A stretch of 64,000 nucleotides of DNA from Lepidurus packardi (lineage: Eukaryota > Arthropoda > Branchiopoda > Notostraca > Triopsidae), in assembly GCA_023053545.1 (NCBI GenBank), contig JAKZAN010000249.1:1-64000 (forward strand), read 5' to 3'. The translations under genes were made by a program, and so were the position numbers. Each line of letters starts with the position of its first letter. The stretch's first letter is position 1. Below are positions 26,554-39,163 of this stretch, one piece after another. The notes beneath the pieces are model-generated. The model was given only the letters and a program-made list of their open reading frames with translations, did no database searches and was not told the DNA's origin.

Positions 26554-27462
26554 AGGATTGATTGAATTCCTTTCTTACTGAATTAATTCCTTACGGACTG
26601 AATTAATTCCCTACGGACTGAATTAATTCCTTACGGACTTAATTAATTCCGTAAGGAATGAATTAATTAATTACGGACTGAAATAATTCCTTACGGACTG
26701 AATTAATTACTTACGGACTGAATTAATTCCTTAATTAATTCCTTACGGACTGAATTAATTTCATACGGACTGAATTAATTCCTTATGGACTGAATTAATT
26801 CCTTACGGACTGAATTAATTCCTTACGGACTGAATTAATTCCTTACGGACTGAAATAATTCTTTAGGATTGATTGAATTCCTTTCTTACCGAATTAATTC
26901 CTTACGGACTGAATTAATTCCTTACGGACTGAATTAATTCCTTACGGACTGAATTAATTCCTTACGGACTGAATTAATACCTTACGGACTGAATTAAATC
27001 CTTACGGACTGAATTAATTCCTTACGGACTGAATTAATTCCTTACGGACTGAATTAATTCCTTACGGACTGAATTAATTCCTTACGGACTGAATTAATTC
27101 CTTACGGACTGAATTATTTCCTTACGGACTGAATTAATTCTTTAGGATTGATTGAATTCCTTTCTTACCGAATTAATTCCTTACGGACTGAATTAATTCC
27201 TTACGGACTTAATTAATTCCGTAAGGAATGAATTAGTTCATTACGGACTGAAATAATTCCTTACGGAATGAATTAATTCCTTACGGACTTCATTAATTCC
27301 TTTCGGACTGAATTAATACCTTACGGACTTAATTAATTCACTACGGACTGAATTAATACCTTACGGACTGAATTAAATCCTTACGGACAGAATTAATTCC
27401 TTACGGACTGAATTAATTCCTTACGGACTTAATTATTTCCTTACGGACTGAATTAATTCTTT
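26554..27462 (+). repeat. 909-bp HOR, copy 2
   Basis: The same 311, 279 and 319-bp intervals, and no difference from copy 1 in the stretches compared by eye. Confidence 0.9.
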
Positions 27463-30400
27463 AGGATTGATTGAATTCCTTTCTTACTGAATTAATTCCT
27501 TACGGACTGAATTAATTCCCTACGGACTGAATTAATTCCTTACGGACTTAATTAATTCCGTAAGGAATGAATTAATTAATTACGGACTGAAATAATTCCT
27601 TACGGACTGAATTAATTACTTACGGACTGAATTAATTCCTTAATTAATTCCTTACGGACTGAATTAATTTCATACGGACTGAATTAATTCCTTATGGACT
27701 GAATTAATTCCTTACGGACTGAATTAATTCCTTACGGACTGAATTAATTCCTTACGGACTGAAATAATTCTTTAGGATTGATTGAATTCCTTTCTTACCG
27801 AATTAATTCCTTACGGACTGAATTAATTCCTTACGGACTGAATTAATTCCTTACGGACTGAATTAATTCCTTACGGACTGAATTAATACCTTACGGACTG
27901 AATTAAATCCTTACGGACTGAATTAATTCCTTACGGACTGAATTAATTCCTTACGGACTGAATTAATTCCTTACGGACTGAATTAATTCCTTACGGACTG
28001 AATTAATTCCTTACGGACTGAATTATTTCCTTACGGACTGAATTAATTCTTTAGGATTGATTGAATTCCTTTCTTACCGAATTAATTCCTTACGGACTGA
28101 ATTAATTCCTTACGGACTGAATTAATTCCTTACGGACTTAATTATTTCCTTACGGACTGAATTAATTCTTTAGGATTGATTGAATTCCTTTCTTACTGAA
28201 TTAATTCCTTACGGACTGAATTAATTCCTTGCGGACTGAATTAATTCATTACCGACATAATTAAATCCTTACAGACTGAAATTATTCCTTATGGACTTAA
28301 CTAATTCCGTAAGGAATGAATTAATTCATTACGGACTTAATTAATCGATTTCGGACTGAATTAATTCATTACGGACTTAGTTAAATCCTTAAAGACTGAA
28401 TTAATTCCTTATGGACTGAATTAATTCCGTAAGGAATGAATTAATTAATTACGGACTGAAATAATACCTTACGGACTGAATTAATTCCTTACGGACTTCA
28501 TTAATTCCTTTCGGACTGAATTAATACCTTACGGACTTAATTAATTCACTACGGACTGAATTAATTCCTTACGGACTGAATTAATTCCTTACGGACTGAA
28601 ATAATTCTTTAGGATTGATTGAATTCCTTTCTTACCGAATTAATTCCTTACGGACTGAATTAATTCCTTACGGACTGAATTAATTCCTTACGGACTGAAT
28701 TAATTCCTTACGGACTGAATTAATACCTTACGGACTGAATTAAATCCTTACGGACTGAATTAATTCCTTACGGACTGAATTAATTCCTTGCGGACTGAAT
28801 TAATTCATTACCGACATAATTAAATCCTTACAGACTGAAATTATTCCTTATGGACTTAACTAATTCCGTAAGGAATGAATTAATTCATTACGGACTTAAT
28901 TAATCGATTTCGGACTGAATTAATTCATTACGGACTTAGTTAAATCCTTAAAGACTGAATTAATTCCTTATGGACTGAATTAATTCCGTAAGGAATGAAT
29001 TAATTAATTACGGACTGAAATAATTCCTTACGGACTGAATTAATTACTTACGGACTGAATTAATTCCTTAATTAATTCCTTACGGACTGAATTAATTTCA
29101 TACGGACTGAATTAATTCCTTATGGACTGAATTAATTCCTTACGGACTGAATTAATTCCTTACGGACTGAATTAATTCCTTACGGACTGAAATAATTCTT
29201 TAGGATTGATTGAATTCCTTTCTTACCGAATTAATTCCTTACGGACTGAATTAATTCCTTACGGACTGAATTAATTCCTTACGGACTGAATTAATTCCTT
29301 ACGGACTGAATTAATACCTTACGGACTGAATTAAATCCTTACGGACTGAATTAATTCCTTACGGACTGAATTAATTCCTTACGGACTGAATTAATTCCTT
29401 ACGGACTGAATTAATTCCTTACGGACTGAATTAATTCCTTACGGACTGAATTATTTCCTTACGGACTGAATTAATTCTTTAGGATTGATTGAATTCCTTT
29501 CTTACCGAATTAATTCCTTACGGACTGAATTAATTCCTTACGGACTGAATTAATTCCTTACGGACTTAATTATTTCCTTACGGACTGAATTAATTCTTTA
29601 GGATTGATTGAATTCCTTTCTTACTGAATTAATTCCTTACGGACTGAATTAATTCCTTGCGGACTGAATTAATTCATTACCGACATAATTAAATCCTTAC
29701 AGACTGAAATTATTCCTTATGGACTTAACTAATTCCGTAAGGAATGAATTAATTCATTACGGACTTAATTAATCGATTTCGGACTGAATTAATTCATTAC
29801 GGACTTAGTTAAATCCTTAAAGACTGAATTAATTCCTTATGGACTGAATTAATTCCGTAAGGAATGAATTAATTAATTACGGACTGAAATAATACCTTAC
29901 GGACTGAATTAATTCCTTACGGACTTCATTAATTCCTTTCGGACTGAATTAATACCTTACGGACTTAATTAATTCACTACGGACTGAATTAATACCTTAC
30001 GGACTGAATTAAATCCTTAAGGACAGAATTAATTCCTTACGGACTGAATTAATTCCTTACGGACTTAATTATTTCCTTACGGACTGAATTAATTCTTTAG
30101 GATTGATTGAATTCCTTTCTTACTGAATTAATTCCTTACGGACTGAATTAATTCCCTACGGACTGAATTAATTCCTTACGGACTTAATTAATTCCGTAAG
30201 GAATGAATTAATTAATTACGGACTGAAATAATTCCTTACGGACTGAATTAATTACTTACGGACTGAATTAATTCCTTAATTAATTCCTTACGGACTGAAT
30301 TAATTTCATACGGACTGAATTAATTCCTTATGGACTGAATTAATTCCTTACGGACTGAATTAATTCCTTACGGACTGAATTAATTCCTTACGGACTGAAA

Positions 30401-30494
30401 TAATTCTTTAGGATTGATTGAATTCCTTTCTTACCGAATTAATTCCTTACGGACTGAATTAATTCCTTACGGACTGAATTAATTCCTTACGGAC
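27144..30494 (+). repeat. 3.35-kb duplicated block, copy 2
   Basis: Marker series 27,144 to 30,410 repeats copy 1 at a constant 4,454 bp, with matching variants such as the CCTTGCGG monomer (23,777 and 28,231). The match ends near 30,494, where ACTTAATTATTTCC replaces a consensus monomer. Confidence 0.9.
27463..28125 (+). repeat. 909-bp HOR, copy 3 (partial, ~663 bp)
   Basis: Intervals of 311 and 279 bp repeat the unit. After the marker at 28,053 the sequence passes into ACTTAATTATTTCC and a 119-bp unit instead of the 319-bp segment, so the third copy is incomplete. The same bases belong to the second 3.35-kb block. Confidence 0.85.
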
Positions 30495-30999
30495 TTAATT
30501 ATTTCCTTACGGACTGAATTAATTCTTTAGGATTGATTGAATTCCTTTCTTACTGAATTAATTCCTTACGGACTGAATTAATTCCTTGCGGACTGAATTA
30601 ATTCATTACCGACATAATTAAATCCTTACAGACTGAAATTATTCCTTATGGACTTAACTAATTCCGTAAGGAATGAATTAATTCATTACGGACTTAATTA
30701 ATCGATTTCGGACTGAATTAATTCATTACGGACTTAGTTAAATCCTTAAAGACTGAATTAATTCCTTATGGACTGAATTAATTCCGTAAGGAATGAATTA
30801 ATTAATTACGGACTGAAATAATACCTTACGGACTGAATTAATTACTTACGGACTGAATTAATTCCTTACTTAATTCCTTACGGACTGAATTAATTTCATA
30901 CGGACTGAATTAATTCCTTATGGACTGAATTAATTCCTTACGGACTGAATTAATTCCTTACGGACTGAATTAATTCCTTACGGACTGAAATAATTCTTT

Positions 31000-31549
31000 A
31001 GGATTGATTGAATTCCTTTCTTACCGAATTAATTCCTTACGGAATGAATTAATTCCTTACGGACTGAATTAATTCCTTACGGACTGAATTAATTCCTTAC
31101 GGACTGAATTAATACCTTACGGACTGAATTAAATCCTTACGGACTGAATTAATTCCTTACGGACTGAATTAATTCCTTACGGACTGAATTAATTCTTTAG
31201 GATTGATTGAATTCCTTTCTTACTGAATTAATTCCTTACGGACTGAATTAATTCCTTGCGGACTGAATTAATTCATTACCGACATAATTAAATCCTTACA
31301 GACTGAAATTATTCCTTATGGACTTAACTAATTCCGTAAGGAATGAATTAATTAATTACGGACTGAAATAGTACCTTACGGACTGAATTAATTCCTTACG
31401 GACTGAATTAATTCCTTAATTAATTCCTTACGGACTGAATTAATTTCATACGGACTGAATTAATTCCTTATGGACTGAATTAATTCCTTACGGACTGAAT
31501 TAATTCCTTACGGACTGAATTAATTCCTTACGGACTGAAATAATTCTTT
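31000..31549 (+). repeat. 550-bp HOR, copy 1
   Basis: Markers at 31,000 and 31,199 repeat at 31,550 and 31,749 (199 then 351 bp). A private variant, ACGGAATGAATTAATT (31,041 and 31,591), and GAAATAGTACC (31,366 and 31,916) mark the unit. Confidence 0.9.
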
Positions 31550-31969
31550 AGGATTGATTGAATTCCTTTCTTACCGAATTAATTCCTTACGGAATGAATT
31601 AATTCCTTACGGACTGAATTAATTCCTTACGGACTGAATTAATTCCTTACGGACTGAATTAATACCTTACGGACTGAATTAAATCCTTACGGACTGAATT
31701 AATTCCTTACGGACTGAATTAATTCCTTACGGACTGAATTAATTCTTTAGGATTGATTGAATTCCTTTCTTACTGAATTAATTCCTTACGGACTGAATTA
31801 ATTCCTTGCGGACTGAATTAATTCATTACCGACATAATTAAATCCTTACAGACTGAAATTATTCCTTATGGACTTAACTAATTCCGTAAGGAATGAATTA
31901 ATTAATTACGGACTGAAATAGTACCTTACGGACTGAATTAATTCCTTACGGACTGAATTAATTCCTTAC
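31550..31969 (+). repeat. 550-bp HOR, copy 2 (partial) ending the left domain
   Basis: This follows copy 1 for about 420 bp. Where copy 1 has the truncated 12-bp monomer near 31,420, this copy continues with consensus monomers and then enters the middle-domain monomer ACTATTACGGTCTG. Confidence 0.87.
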
Positions 31970-32060
31970 GGACTGAATTAATTCCTTACGGACTGAATTA
32001 ATTCCTTACGGACTATTACGGTCTGAATTAATTCCGTACCGATTTTATTAATTCCTTACG
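31970..32060 (+). repeat. Left/middle domain junction
   Basis: Consensus monomers run to 32,022. Then GGACTATTACGGTCTG fuses part of one monomer to the start of another, giving an out-of-register unit, and CCGTACCGATTTTATT follows. This composite is the signature of the middle domain and is repeated at 35,274 and 36,594, so the junction may itself have been carried along by middle-domain amplification. Confidence 0.7.
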
Positions 32061-33596
32061 GACTGAATTAATTCATTATGGACTTAATTAATTCCGTAAG
32101 GAATGAATGAATTAATTACGGACTGAAATAATTCCTTACGGACTGAATTAATTCCTTACGGACTGAATTAATTCCTTACGGATTAAATTAATTCCTTACG
32201 GACTGAATTAATTCCTTACGGACTGAATTAATTCCTTACGGACTGAATTATTTCCTTACGGACTGAATTATTTCCTTACGGACTGAATTAATTCTTTAGG
32301 ATTGATTGAATTCCTTTCTTACTGAATAAATTCCTTACGGACTGAATTAATTCCTTAAATAATTCCTTACGGACTGAATTAAATGCATACGGACTGAATT
32401 AATTCATTACGGAATTAATTAATCCATTACGGACTTAATTAATTCCTTACGTACTGAACCTATTCCTTACGGACTGAATTAATTCCTTACGGACTGAATT
32501 AATTCCTTACGGACTGAATTAATTCCTTACGGACTGAATTAATTCCTTACGGACTTAATTAATTCCTTACGGACTGAATTAGTTCCTTACGGACTGAATT
32601 AATTCTTTAGGATTGATTGAATTCCTTTCTTACGGAATTAATTCCTTACGGACTGAATGAATTCCGTACGGACTGAATTAATTTCATACGGACTGAATTA
32701 ATTCATTACGGACTTAATTAATTTACTACGGACTGAATAATTCCTTACGTACTGAACTTATTCCTTACGGACTGAATAAATTCCTTACGGACTGAATTAA
32801 TTCCTTACGGACTGAATTAATTCCTTACAGACTGAATTAATACCTTACGGACTGAATTAAATCCTTACAGACTGAATTAATTCCTTACGGACTGAATTAT
32901 TTCCTTACGGACTGAATTAATTCTTTAGGATTGATTGAATTCCTTTCTTACTGAATAAATTCCTTACGGACTGAATTAATTCCTTAATTAATTCCTTACG
33001 GACTGAATTAAATTCATACGGACTGAATTAATTCATTACGGAATTAATTAATCCATTACGGACTTAATTAATTCCTTACGTACTGAACTTATTCCTTACG
33101 GACTGAATTAATTCCTTACGGACTGAATTAATTCCTTACGGACTGAATTAATTCCTTACGGACTGAATTAATTCCTTACGGACTGAATTAATTCCTTACG
33201 GACTTAATTAATTCCTTACGGACTGAATTAGTTCCTTACGGACTGAATTAATTCTTTAGGATTGATTGAATTCCTTTCTTACGGAATTAATTCCTTACGG
33301 ACTGAATGAATTCCTTACGGACTGAATTAATTTCATACGGACTGAATTAATTCATTACGGACTTAATTAATTTATTACGGACTGAATTAATTCCTTACGT
33401 ACTGAACTTATTCCTTACGGACTGAATTAATTCCTTACGGACTGAATTAATTCCTTACGGACTGAATTAATTCCTTACGGACTGAATTAATACCTTACGA
33501 ACTGAATTAATTCCTTACGGACTGAATTAATTCCTTACGGATTGAATTAATTCCTTACGGACTGAATTAATTCCTTACGGACTGAATTAATTCATT

Positions 33597-33696
33597 ACGG
33601 ACTTAATTAAATCCTTACAGACTGAGTTAATTCCTTATGGACTTAATTAATTCCGTAAGGAATGAATTAATTAATTACGGACTGAAATAATTCCTT
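33597..33696 (+). repeat. Five-monomer cassette, middle-domain form
   Basis: ACGGACTTAATTAAATCCTT, ACAGACTGAGTTAATTCCTT, ATGGACTTAATTAATTCCGT, AAGGAATGAATTAATTAATT, ACGGACTGAAATAATTCCTT. The order is the same as on the left, but the first three monomers differ in detail. It shows that the cassette predates separation of the domains. Confidence 0.87.
33643..33670 (+). repeat. Inverted repeat with GTAA loop, best form
   Basis: Left arm 33,643-33,654 (TTAATTAATTCC), loop 33,655-33,658 (GTAA), right arm 33,659-33,670 (GGAATGAATTAA). Eleven of 12 positions pair; the sole mismatch is A opposite G, six bases from the loop. Many middle and right copies share this sequence (for example near 34,954, 36,274 and 52,160). 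Cruciform extrusion or an RNA hairpin is possible in principle; nothing here shows it forms. Confidence 0.75.
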
Positions 33697-33940
33697 ACGG
33701 ACTGAATTAATTCCTTACGGACTGAATTAATTCCTTAATTAATTCCTTACGGACTGAATTAATTTCATACGGACTGAATTAATTCATTACGGACTTAATT
33801 AATCGATTTCGGACTGAATTAATTCATTACGGACTTAATTAAATCCTTAAAGACTGAATTAATTCCTTATGGACTGAATTAATTCCGTAAGGAATGAATT
33901 AATTAATTACTTACTGAAATAATTCCTTACGGACTGAATT

Positions 33941-35254
33941 AATTCCTTACGGACTGAATGAATTCCGTACGGACTGAATTAATTTCATACGGACTGAATT
34001 AATTCATTACGGACTTAATTAATTTACTACGGACTGAATAATTCCTTACGTACTGAACTTATTCCTTACGGACTGAATAAATTCCTTACGGACTGAATTA
34101 ATTCCTTACGGACTGAATTAATTCCTTACAGACTGAATTAATACCTTACGGACTGAATTAAATCCTTACAGACTGAATTAATTCCTTACGGACTGAATTA
34201 TTTCCTTACGGACTGAATTAATTCTTTAGGATTGATTGAATTCCTTTCTTACTGAATAAATTCCTTACGGACTGAATTAATTCCTTAATTAATTCCTTAC
34301 GGACTGAATTAAATTCATACGGACTGAATTAATTCATTACGGAATTAATTAATCCATTACGGACTTAATTAATTCCTTACGTACTGAACTTATTCCTTAC
34401 GGACTGAATTAATTCCTTACGGACTGAATTAATTCCTTACGGACTGAATTAATTCCTTACGGACTGAATTAATTCCTTACGGACTGAATTAATTCCTTAC
34501 GGACTTAATTAATTCCTTACGGACTGAATTAGTTCCTTACGGACTGAATTAATTCTTTAGGATTGATTGAATTCCTTTCTTACGGAATTAATTCCTTACG
34601 GACTGAATGAATTCCTTACGGACTGAATTAATTTCATACGGACTGAATTAATTCATTACGGACTTAATTAATTTATTACGGACTGAATTAATTCCTTACG
34701 TACTGAACTTATTCCTTACGGACTGAATTAATTCCTTACGGACTGAATTAATTCCTTACGGACTGAATTAATTCCTTACGGACTGAATTAATACCTTACG
34801 AACTGAATTAATTCCTTACGGACTGAATTAATTCCTTACGGATTGAATTAATTCCTTACGGACTGAATTAATTCCTTACGGACTGAATTAATTCATTACG
34901 GACTTAATTAAATCCTTACAGACTGAGTTAATTCCTTATGGACTTAATTAATTCCGTAAGGAATGAATTAATTAATTACGGACTGAAATAATTCCTTACG
35001 GACTGAATTAATTCCTTACGGACTGAATTAATTCCTTAATTAATTCCTTACGGACTGAATTAATTTCATACGGACTGAATTAATTCATTACGGACTTAAT
35101 TAATCGATTTCGGACTGAATTAATTCATTACGGACTTAATTAAATCCTTAAAGACTGAATTAATTCCTTATGGACTGAATTAATTCCGTAAGGAATGAAT
35201 TAATTAATTACTTACTGAAATAATTCCTTACGGACTGAATTAATTCCTTACGGA
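33941..35254 (+). repeat. ~1.3-kb middle HOR, copy 2
   Basis: It matches copy 1 in every stretch compared, at offset 1,301. It ends near 35,254, where the sequence enters the ACTATTACGGTCTG composite instead of GAATGAATTCCGTACGG. Confidence 0.88.
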
Positions 35255-36574
35255 CTGAATTAATTCCTTACGGACTATTACGGTCTGAATTAATTCCGTA
35301 CCGATTTTATTAATTCCTTACGGACTGAATTAATTCATTATGGACTTAATTAATTCCGTAAGGAATGAATGAATTAATTACGGACTGAAATAATTCCTTA
35401 CGGACTGAATTAATTCCTTACGGATTGAATTAATTCCTTACGGATTGAATTAATTCCTTACGGACTGAATTAATTCCTTACGGACTGAATTAATTCCTTA
35501 CGGACTGAATTAATTCCTTACGGACTGAATTATTTCCTTACGGACTGAATTAATTCTTTAGGATTGATTGAATTCCTTTCTTACTGAATAAATTCCTTAC
35601 GGACTGAATTAAATGCATACGGACTGAATTAATTCATTACGGAATTAATTAATCCATTACGGACTTAATTAATTCCTTACGTACTGAACTTATTCCTTAC
35701 GGACTGAATTAATTCCTTACGGACTGAATTAATTCCTTACGGACTGAATTAATTCCTTACGGACTGAATTAATTCCTTACGGACTTAATTAATTCCTTAC
35801 GGACTGAATTAGTTCCTTACGGACTGAATTAATTCTTTAGGATTGATTGAATTCCTTTCTTACGGAATTAATTCCTTACGGACTGAATGAATTCCTTACG
35901 GACTGAATTAATTTCATACGGACTGAATTAATTCATTACGGACTTAATTAATTTATTACGGACTGAATTAATTCCTTACGTACTGAACTTATTCCTTACG
36001 GACTGAATTAATTCCTTACGGACTGAATTAATTCCTTACGGATTGAATTAATTCCTTACGGACTGAATTAATTCCTTACGGACTGAATTAATTCCTTACG
36101 GACTGAATTAATACCTTACGAACTGAATTAATTCCTTACGGACTGAATTAATTCCTTACGGATTGAATTAATTCCTTACGGACTGAATTAATTCCTTACG
36201 GACTGAATTAATTCATTACGGACTTAATTAAATCCTTACAGACTGAGTTAATTCCTTATGGACTTAATTAATTCCGTAAGGAATGAATTAATTAATTACG
36301 GACTGAAATAATTCCTTACGGACTGAATTAATTCCTTACGGACTGAATTAATTCCTTAATTAATTCCTTACGGACTGAATTAATTTCATACGGACTGAAT
36401 TAATTCATTACGGACTTAATTAATCGATTTCGGACTGAATTAATTCATTACGGACTTAATTAAATCCTTAAAGACTGAATTAATTCCTTATGGACTGAAT
36501 TAATTCCGTAAGGAATGAATTAATTAATTACTTACTGAAATAATTCCTTACGGACTGAATTAATTCCTTACGGA
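35255..36574 (+). repeat. ~1.3-kb middle HOR, copy 3 (1,320 bp)
   Basis: ACTATTACGGTCTG near 35,274 repeats at 36,594 (offset 1,320). Markers at 35,560 and 35,839 correspond to 34,228/34,559 and 36,880/37,179 in neighbouring copies, with the gap varying (331, 279, 299 bp) by whole monomers, less register effects. Confidence 0.8.
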
Positions 36575-36879
36575 CTGAATTAATTCCTTACGGACTATTA
36601 CGGTCTGAATTAATTCCGTACCGATTTTATTAATTCCTTACGGACTGAATTAATTCATTATGGACTTAATTAATTCCGTAAGGAATGAATGAATTAATTA
36701 CGGACTGAAATAATTCCTTACGGACTGAATTAATTCCTTACGGATTGAATTAATTCCTTACGGATTGAATTAATTCCTTACGGACTGAATTAATTCCTTA
36801 CGGACTGAATTAATTCCTTACGGACTGAATTAATTCCTTACGGACTGAATTATTTCCTTACGGACTGAATTAATTCTTT

Positions 36880-39042
36880 AGGATTGATTGAATTCCTTTC
36901 TTACTGAATAAATTCCTTACGGACTGAATTAATTCCTTACGGACTGAATTAAATGCATACGGACTGAATTAATTCATTACGGAATTAATTAATCCATTAC
37001 GGACTTAATTAATTCCTTACGTACTGAACTTATTCCTTACGGACTGAATTAATTCCTTACGTACTGAACTTATTCCTTACGGACTGAATTAATTCCTTAC
37101 GGACTGAATTAATTCCTTACGGACTGAATTAATTCCTTACAGACTAAATTAATACCTTACGGACTGAATTAATTCTTTAGGATTGATTGAATTCCTTTCT
37201 TACGGAATTAATTCCTTACGGACTGAATGAATTCCTTACGGACTGAATTAATTTCATACGGACTGAATTAATTCATTACGGACTTAATTAATTTATTACG
37301 GACTGAATTAATTCCTTACGTACTGAACTTATTCCTTACGTACTGAATTAATTCCTTACGGACTGAATTAATTCCTTACGGACTGAATTAATTCCTTACA
37401 GACTGAATTAATACCTTACGGACTGAATTAAATCCTTACGGACTGAATTAATCCCTTACGGACTGAATTAATTCCTTACGGACTGAAGTAATTCCTTACT
37501 GACTGAATTAATTCCTTACGGACTGAATTAATTCCTTACGGACTGAATTAATTCATTATGGACTTAATTAATTCCTTACGGACTGAATTAATTCCTTACG
37601 GACTGAATTAATTCCTTACGGACTGAATTAGTTCCTTACGGACTGAATTAATTCTTTAGAATTGATTGAATTCCTTTCTTACTGAATTAATTCCTTACGG
37701 ACTGAATTAATTTTATACGGACTGAATTAATTCATTACGGACTTAATTAATTTATTACGGACTGAATTAATTCCTTACGTACTGAACTTATTCCTTACGG
37801 ACTGAATTAATACCTTACGGATTGAATTAATTCCTTACGGACTGAATTAATTCCTTACGGACTGAATTAATACCTTACGAACTGAATTAATTCCTTACGG
37901 ACTGAATTAATTCCTTACGGATTGAATTAATTCCTTCGGACTGAATTAATTCCTTACGGACTGAATTAATTCATTACGGACTTAATTAATCGATTTCGGA
38001 CTGAATTAATTCATTACGGACGTAATTAAATCCTTACAGACTGAATTAATTCCTTATGGACTTAATTAATTCAGTAAGGAATGAATTAATTAATTACGGA
38101 CTGAAATAATTCCTTACGGACTGAATTAATTCCTTACGGACTGAATTAATTCCTTACGGACTGAATGAATTCCTTACGGACTAAATTAATTTCATACGGA
38201 CTGAATTAATTCCTTACGGACTGAATTAATTCCTTACGGACTGAATTAATTCCTTACGGACTATTACGGTCTGAATTAATTCCGTTCCGATTTTATTAAT
38301 TCCTTACGGACTGAATTAATTCATTATGGACTTAATTAATTCCGTAAGGAATGAATGAATTAATTACGGACTGAAATAATTCCTTACGGACTGAAATAAT
38401 TCCTTACGGACTTAATTAATTCCTTACGGACTGAATTAATTCCTTACGGACTGAATTAATTCCTTACGGACTGAATTAGTTCCTTACGGACTGAATTAAT
38501 TCTTTAGAATTGATTGAATTCCTTTCTTACTGAATTAATTCCTTTCTTACTGAATTAATTCCTTACGGACTGAATTAATTTTATACGGACTGAATTAATT
38601 CATTACGGACTTAATTAATTTATTACGGACTGAATTAATTCCTTACGTACTGAACTTATTCCTTACGGACTGAATTAATTCCTTACGGACTGAATTAATT
38701 CCTTACGGACTGAACTAATTCCTTACGGACTGAATTAATACCTTACGAACTGAATTAATTCCTTACGGACTGAATTAATTCCTTACGGATTGAATTAATT
38801 CCTTCGGACTGAATTAATTCCTTACGGACTGAATTAATTCATTACGGACTTAATTAATCGATTTCGGACTGAATTAATTCATTACGGACGTAATTAAATC
38901 CTTACAGACTGAATTAATTCCTTATGGACTTAATTAATTCCGTAAGGAATGAATTAATTAATTACGGACTGAAATAATTCCTTACGGACTGAATTAATTC
39001 CTTACGGACTGAATGAATTCCTTACGGACTGAATGAATTCAT
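36880..39042 (+). repeat. 2,284-bp HOR, copy 1
   Basis: Markers at 36,880, 37,179, 37,658 and 38,506 repeat exactly 2,284 bp later at 39,164, 39,463, 39,942 and 40,790. Internal landmarks are ACAGACTAAATTAATACC, TAATCCCTTACGG, a 19-bp unit CCTTCGG and TTCAGTAAGG. The match ends near 39,042, where CATTATGG follows GAATGAATT. Confidence 0.9.
37658..37696 (+). repeat. 39-bp marker, AGAATTG form
   Basis: A middle-domain variant with AGAATTGATTGAATTCCTTT in the first half. Copies start at 37,658, 38,506, 39,942, 40,790, 41,718, 42,407 and 43,164, spaced 848, 1,436, 848, 928, 689 and 757 bp. The form was not seen in the left or right domains, so it arose and spread within this domain. Confidence 0.88.
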
Positions 39043-39163
39043 TATGGACTTAATTAATTCCGTAAGGAATGAATGAATTAATCACGGATTGAAATAATTC
39101 CTTACGGACTGAATTAATTCCTTACGGACTGAATTATTTCCTTACGGACTGAATTAATTCTTT

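Larger units (their letters stand above)
1..31969 (+). repeat. Left array domain, marker-dense family
   Basis: This domain is recognised by frequent 39-bp markers (about 95 by eye, roughly one per 330 bp) and by a cassette with ACCGACATAATTAAATCCTT and ACAGACTGAAATTATTCCTT. Marker spacings are nearly all 20n-1. Inside it are the 239-bp basal unit, a 1,754-bp repeat (1-3,405), a 1,448-bp repeat (7,219-about 11,523), duplications offset by about 4,570-4,590 bp and 4,454 bp, a 909-bp triplication and a 550-bp doublet. The right border is set where the 550-bp repeat stops and the first ACTATTACGGTCTG monomer of the middle family appears near 32,023. Confidence 0.85.
32640..33940 (+). repeat. ~1.3-kb middle HOR, copy 1 (1,301 bp)
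   Basis: It starts by GAATGAATTCCGTACGG near 32,656 and recurs 1,301 bp later. Markers at 32,927 and 33,258 correspond to 34,228 and 34,559. It includes the TTTATTACGG, CGATTTCGG and cassette monomers, and ends with AATTACTTACTGAAATAATT. Confidence 0.88.

Noticed and set aside
33643-33670. Rho-independent terminator at the GTAA inverted repeat
   Set aside because: The stem is AT-rich beyond its CC/GG base, no T-run follows the right arm, and there is no gene upstream.
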